From the NCBI RefSeq assembly GCF_029961145.1, contig NZ_JASBRG010000007.1, positions 2,088,189 to 2,152,188 of the forward strand: a DNA stretch of 64,000 bases, in the 5' to 3' direction. Position 1 is the first letter of the stretch. Every line of letters starts with the position of its first letter. The notes under the pieces were generated by a model. The model did not search any database. It saw nothing but the letters and a program-made list of their open reading frames with translations, and had not been told where the DNA came from. A program made the position numbers and the translations under genes. Positions 59,973-64,000 of this stretch are shown one piece after another. The stretch comes from Pinibacter soli. Lineage in GTDB: Bacteria > Bacteroidota > Bacteroidia > Chitinophagales > Chitinophagaceae.

Positions 59973-60971
59973 TTATTTTACAGATGGGTTTTGAATACCA
60001 ATTGCGCCCCTTGTATATGAGTAGTAGTTGTTGCCAAAATCGTTTTCAATACTATAGATGGCCAATCCCCCTTTTTTACCATCAGCTGTATTCCAGCCAG
60101 CAAGGCCGAGTGATGCAGGCTTTACAGCTCCGCTTGCATTGGTGTAAAAGGAAATTCCTCCGGCTTTTGCATCGGCCACTTGTGTGAAGTCCGCAGTAAC
60201 GATAAATTTGTCGTTGCTGAAATTGGTAAACTGTTTGTACAAATCGTAAGCTGCATTCTCTACATAATAGAAGGAAGACGTGTTTGTATTGGCAATAAAA
60301 TAATCAAAGTAATTGCCATTGCTTGCTCCCACGTCTTTCGGCTCTCCCTGTACCATGAAAAGCTTTCCTGTGGATGACACAGGTCCAACAGCTTTTCCAA
60401 GTAGAGAAATCAGGTAAGACGTTTTTTGCTGGGACGTAAAAACGGAGTTGCAAGTGTAGCACACATTTCCTTCCATATTCAACACAAGACCACCATAACC
60501 GCCTTTACTTAGCTGGTCAGTCACCTTACCAACATATGTAGCAATGGCCGCACTATCGCCACCAGTAAACATCGAAGGATTGTTTCGAATGCTGTCACTC
60601 ATCGTTTTGCTGTTGAGATAAAAAAGTATTTTGGTTCCTTTTTCAGATTGTACTTTTTTAAAATCGGCAGTCTGCGCATCTGTAAAAGTGGAAGGTGGAT
60701 TTAGCAACGCTATCATATCGACGCTGTCCGGAACGGCAGCTAATTTATTGCTATAAGCCGTTACATCCCATTTGCCCACAAAGCCAAGCATTATGCTATG
60801 CTTAGATGTTTTGTATGTTTTTAAATGATCGAGGTAGTCTTTATACACCGGGTTGGTATAAGGATCTAAATTCAGATCCTGCACCACCAAAGCAGATGGC
60901 TCGTTCCATTTGCTACAGCTAATTGCAGCAAACGCTAAAAGAAGAATATAATAATAGAACGAATGTTTCAT
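59973..60971 (-). CDS. GH18-like lipoprotein with degenerate catalytic motif
   Basis: 332 residues from the ATG at 60971; the 19 upstream codons overlap the susD 3' end and are rejected. Lipobox AISC with Cys19. GH18-type barrel signs: HSIMLGFVGKWDV, YLNSKTMSDSI, FMVQGEPKDVG and YFIANTNTSSFYYVENAAYDLY. Where GH18 enzymes have DGxDxDxE this protein has GGLVLNME (160-167): the proton donor Glu167 remains but the three Asp positions are Gly, Val and Asn. It is therefore probably a non-catalytic glycan-binding protein, as reported for the comparable protein in Bacteroides N-glycan loci. 20 bases after susD. Confidence 0.8.
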   Translation of the reverse strand: MKHSFYYYILLLAFAAISCSKWNEPSALVVQDLNLDPYTNPVYKDYLDHLKTYKTSKHSIMLGFVGKWDVTAYSNKLAAVPDSVDMIALLNPPSTFTDAQTADFKKVQSEKGTKILFYLNSKTMSDSIRNNPSMFTGGDSAAIATYVGKVTDQLSKGGYGGLVLNMEGNVCYTCNSVFTSQQKTSYLISLLGKAVGPVSSTGKLFMVQGEPKDVGASNGNYFDYFIANTNTSSFYYVENAAYDLYKQFTNFSNDKFIVTADFTQVADAKAGGISFYTNASGAVKPASLGLAGWNTADGKKGGLAIYSIENDFGNNYYSYTRGAIGIQNPSVK

Positions 60972-60990
60972 GTTAAATTCAGTTTTGTTG

Positions 60991-62595
60991 TTAGTTTTTT
61001 TGATCCCACCACACTTTTGTACCACCATTATCAGGGCCGCCGAGTAAATTGGAAACCGCGTTGTTTACATTAGCAGCATTGGTTGAATACTCTGACGATG
61101 GAAACGGCATTCTTTTTACACCTGTTGCTGTTGGCACCACTCCACCACTCATATTGTTAATAATGGGAAACAGTTTAGGATATCCTGTTCTTCTGAATTC
61201 ACTCCATGCTTCCTGCCCGTTTGGAAACGTAGCAATGTATTTTTGGGTGATGATTTTTTCCAGCTTCACTTCAAAAGTGGCTGTTTCATTCCAGGCTATT
61301 GTAGCCGAACTTACAGCAGGGCTGTTGAAAGCGGGTGTTACTGGATTAACATAAGCCGCAGGAACACTCGTGCTGTTGTTAACATAAGCATCGCTTGATA
61401 CACCATTTTCAGCAAATGATTTTGCAATACCATCTTTGTAAAAATTGGCCGCGGTGTTTCCCATGTTCCAGCCACGCAATACTCCTTCTGCTCTTAAAAA
61501 AGCAACTTCAGATGCTTTTAACCAATACAATGGTGTTGTTAACTGAATATTTGGGCTTGACAGTTTGGTAAAATCGCCGGTGATAAAACCCGTACGCACA
61601 CCGTAATACGTAGTTGCCGTATCTAATGCAGGCTTCTGTACATAAGCGGTAAGGCGAGGATCATTATATCCTTTCAGGAAAGACAAGATAGATGCGCCTA
61701 TTCTTGTATCAGCATAACCGTTCCAAATGGTAGTGACAGGGTTTTGAAATGTAAAACCCGCGCCTTGGCTCATTTGTGCAGCATCGGCTACATCCGTTAT
61801 TACACCATATTCATTATTCACTGCCTGTTCTGCATACAACTGTGCCTTCGTAGCGTTCGCGTATGATAATCTCATCGCCAATCGCAACAATAATGAATTG
61901 GCGAACCTGATCCATTTTGAAACGTTACCGGCATATACAGCGTCATAGTTGGGGATGATCGAATTGGATGCTTTCTGGTAATTACCAAGTACAGCTATTG
62001 CACTGGTCAGATCTTGAAAGAACCTGTTGTACACTACTTCCTGTGACTGGTATGGTGCATTCAATGAGGTTCCCACTCCATCATAAGCCATCGGGCCGTA
62101 AGAATCTGTCGCCTGGTGAAGCTGCGCAATTTTAATAATGTTGGCCAATGCTACAATTTCAGGACTTTTAGCAGAGTCAACATTCTTCCTTATATTCAAA
62201 TACGGTTCAAATGTTTTTGTAAACATTGTATTGAACGTACCGTCATTCCAGTTACTTGTAAAAAAATAAGTGGTAAAATTCGATCCACTGCCCCACTTGG
62301 CACTTTGCGGCGCAGCCATGTAGCCACTCCAGTTGTCACTCGCAAGATTGTAGGCTATTTGGTAATCATTCACCGGGCCTGTAGCTTCTGAAGCGGTACC
62401 AATCGGTTTTACATTTTTTTCCATTTGCAGAAAATAAGAACCGATTTTTACGTTGTCCCAATTCAACATCTCGTCCGTTGGCTGATTAGGATTTGTATTT
62501 AATTTTTCAAAGCCTTTGGTGCAACCTGCAATAAAAAGCAGGCAGGCAACCGGAACAGCTATATTTATTTTATTTATCAAACATCGTTTTTGCAT
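60991..62595 (-). CDS. SusD/RagB-family outer membrane lipoprotein of the second locus
   Basis: 534 residues. Lipobox IAGC with Cys25. The sequence matches the SusD-like branch that begins FEKLNTNPNQPTDE (SusD-like_2 group): LQMEKNVKPIGTASEATGPVNDYQ, YLNIRKNVDSAKSPEIVALANIIKIAQLHQATDSYGPMAYDG, FLRAEGVLRGWNMG and WSEFRRTGYPKLFP. It binds the oligosaccharide at the cell surface and caps the SusC channel. Directly downstream of susC (11 bases) and upstream of the GH18-like gene. Confidence 0.93.
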   Translation of the reverse strand: MQKRCLINKINIAVPVACLLFIAGCTKGFEKLNTNPNQPTDEMLNWDNVKIGSYFLQMEKNVKPIGTASEATGPVNDYQIAYNLASDNWSGYMAAPQSAKWGSGSNFTTYFFTSNWNDGTFNTMFTKTFEPYLNIRKNVDSAKSPEIVALANIIKIAQLHQATDSYGPMAYDGVGTSLNAPYQSQEVVYNRFFQDLTSAIAVLGNYQKASNSIIPNYDAVYAGNVSKWIRFANSLLLRLAMRLSYANATKAQLYAEQAVNNEYGVITDVADAAQMSQGAGFTFQNPVTTIWNGYADTRIGASILSFLKGYNDPRLTAYVQKPALDTATTYYGVRTGFITGDFTKLSSPNIQLTTPLYWLKASEVAFLRAEGVLRGWNMGNTAANFYKDGIAKSFAENGVSSDAYVNNSTSVPAAYVNPVTPAFNSPAVSSATIAWNETATFEVKLEKIITQKYIATFPNGQEAWSEFRRTGYPKLFPIINNMSGGVVPTATGVKRMPFPSSEYSTNAANVNNAVSNLLGGPDNGGTKVWWDQKN

Positions 62596-62606
62596 ATCCC
62601 AATAAT

Positions 62607-64000
62607 TTAAAATTGTGCTTTAATACCAAAACCAAAACTTCTTAAACTTGGCAACATGAAATAATCATAGCCCTGGTAATAAGTGCCGGTAGAAGGTGTT
62701 TGCTGCGGATCATATGGAGCTTTGTTATAAATCATCAACAAATTGTTGCCTAAAAGAGAAACAGTAAGTTTAAGCTTATCATTGAATAAATGCTTCGGTA
62801 ATGTGTAGCTTAATGAAGCCTCTTGCAACCTTATGTTGGTAGCATCATAAGTGTAGAATGCAAGCAACGGATCAAGTCCGCCAACCTGTGAATAGAAAGA
62901 CTTTGTGTCATAAGGAACACCATTCACTAAAACACCTCCGTTGTTTCTTGCATCTGCAGATGCCTGTGAAACGCCGTATGCATCCAGCATTGCCTGAGTT
63001 TGCGATGTTACTATACCCCCTACTCTTGCAAAAAACATCAATCCAAGGCTGAAATTTTTATATCCGATATCATTTCTCCAACCCAGCGTATAATCAGGAT
63101 TGGTATTTCCCAGTCTTGTATTTTGATTGACCCTCACAAAAGTGCCGTCGCCGGAAATTAAAATATTTCCATTGCCATCTCTTTGTAGAAGCTGAGTAGC
63201 ATAAATTTCGCCCATTGATTCTCCCTTATAAACCTTTCCCATATTGTTTGTACCGGGAACCACGTAGTTTGTAATAGGAGTGCCTATTTTCCCATCTTCA
63301 CCAACCGGGTTATCTGCAATTTCAACAACCTTATTACGGTTCAAGCTCAGTGTAAGGCCAGTTGAATATTTAATTACAGCACCTCTGTTATCATAGGTTA
63401 ATGCTGCTTCAATACCCTTATTCATTACATTACCGGCTTGTATCATATTATAATCATAACCTGATGTGCCTGAAGCTGCGGTAAGGATTAGCTGATTATA
63501 CGTATTCGATTTGTATACCGTTACGTCAAGGCCAACTTTGTTTCTGAACATTTTCAGATTAAACCCAGCTTCGTAAGAATTTGTTTTTTCAGGCTGGAAA
63601 GTAGAAGTTGCCGGATAGCCCACTTTTCCAACCTGCCCTGCACTGATAGGATATGTAACTGTGCCCGGAGTTAAACCAAAGATGGAAATAGGACTACCCA
63701 CCTGCGCATAGCTGCCACGCACTTTTAAATAAGAAATTGCAGAAGGCAATTTGACCATATCAGATACCACTGCCGATAAACCCAAAGACGGATAAAAGAA
63801 ATTGTTTTTACTCGTATTAACGAGATGCGAGTTCCAGTCATTTCTGCCGGAAACAGTTAAAAACAAATAGTTCTTATACCCAACTTCAGCAACACCAAAC
63901 ACAGCAGAGTTTGCCCATGCATCATATGGATAGGCACTGTTGATAGAGTTAGAAGTACCCTCAATAGCAGAAGAAGCAGCAACATTAATATTTTGTAAGG
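62607..64000 (-). CDS. SusC/RagA-family TonB-dependent transporter, partial
   Basis: C-terminal 464 residues of a SusC-like beta-barrel; the frame is open to the window edge with no start, so the gene continues beyond 64000. Barrel features: FGVAEVGYKNYLFLTVSGRNDWNSHLV, SNFFYPSLGLSAVVSDM-type strands, KTNSYEAGFNLKMFRNKVGLDVTVYKSNTYNQL, LGNTNPDYTLGWRNDIGYKNFSLGLMFFARVGG, and ends FGFGIKAQF with the terminal aromatic typical of outer membrane barrels. It would import N-glycan-like oligosaccharides with the SusD at 60991. Confidence 0.92.
   Translation of the reverse strand, partial: LQNINVAASSAIEGTSNSINSAYPYDAWANSAVFGVAEVGYKNYLFLTVSGRNDWNSHLVNTSKNNFFYPSLGLSAVVSDMVKLPSAISYLKVRGSYAQVGSPISIFGLTPGTVTYPISAGQVGKVGYPATSTFQPEKTNSYEAGFNLKMFRNKVGLDVTVYKSNTYNQLILTAASGTSGYDYNMIQAGNVMNKGIEAALTYDNRGAVIKYSTGLTLSLNRNKVVEIADNPVGEDGKIGTPITNYVVPGTNNMGKVYKGESMGEIYATQLLQRDGNGNILISGDGTFVRVNQNTRLGNTNPDYTLGWRNDIGYKNFSLGLMFFARVGGIVTSQTQAMLDAYGVSQASADARNNGGVLVNGVPYDTKSFYSQVGGLDPLLAFYTYDATNIRLQEASLSYTLPKHLFNDKLKLTVSLLGNNLLMIYNKAPYDPQQTPSTGTYYQGYDYFMLPSLRSFGFGIKAQF

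Overview
The window reads as a chromosomal segment of a Bacteroidota bacterium, most likely of the Chitinophagaceae/Chitinophagales. Evidence: two SusC/SusD pairs, a FecI-type sigma factor with FecR, DUF4302 and DUF1735 lipoproteins, a three-subunit proton-translocating transhydrogenase, A-rich leaders in place of Shine-Dalgarno sites, and exact matches to the Bacteroidota promoter (TTTG, 19-20 bases, TAnnTTTG). No phage, integrase, insertion sequence or CRISPR array was seen.

Layout. 1-0.7 kb: a minus-strand tRNA-Lys(TTT) array with two intact genes, each with its own terminator, mixed with decayed or rebuilt copies, behind a consensus promoter. 0.9-4.5 kb: an SDR oxidoreductase, a SAM hydroxide adenosyltransferase-like protein, an unknown lipoprotein and a small membrane protein. 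4.6-7.9 kb: a secreted GH38 alpha-mannosidase-like enzyme. 8.3-11.3 kb: pntAA-pntAB-pntB. 11.6-17.8 kb: housekeeping genes (methyltransferase, folA, thyA, ssb, a type 1 periplasmic-binding-fold protein, guaA). 18.0-20.5 kb: a GIN-domain lipoprotein and two tandem collagen-like lipoproteins. 20.5-21.7 kb: a gene desert with a duplicated 27-bp palindrome.

21.7-31.5 kb is a regulated uptake locus: ECF sigma, FecR, SusC with an N-terminal STN domain, SusD, an HExxH zinc metallohydrolase lipoprotein and a DUF4302 lipoprotein. It carries no glycoside hydrolase, so its substrate is unknown and may be proteinaceous. 32.2-40.7 kb holds the four genes of the ligase-associated DNA damage response set (PdeM, Lhr-type helicase, ATP-dependent ligase, MBL-fold exonuclease), interrupted by a small membrane protein and a di-heme cytochrome c. 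40.8-50.8 kb: an NAD(P)-binding protein, murB, an alpha/beta hydrolase, a MoxR-like ATPase with a VWA partner, a DUF2723 membrane protein (GT-C like) and a GNAT acetyltransferase. 50.9-57.0 kb: rpsT, sucA-sucB, a 59-residue antitoxin-like orphan and an RsmB/NOP-type RNA methyltransferase. 57.3-64.0 kb: the distal part of a second polysaccharide utilisation locus (SusC, SusD, degenerate GH18-like, DUF1735-LamG, DUF1735-GH18), resembling loci for N-glycan capture; SusC runs off the window end.

The most striking non-genic signal is a set of intergenic inverted repeats whose arms are reiterated short units (GAATTAG, TTGAAAA, GAGTTAT, TTAATAA, TTGTTAG or GTGAATG types). They abut or overlap stop codons and occur even inside operons (pnt, sucA-sucB). 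Other dispersed elements include a GTAGAGAC-capped palindrome family, a 22-bp module present three times, and an ACGTARGGGTTA motif upstream of both the FecIR-linked susC and a collagen-like gene.
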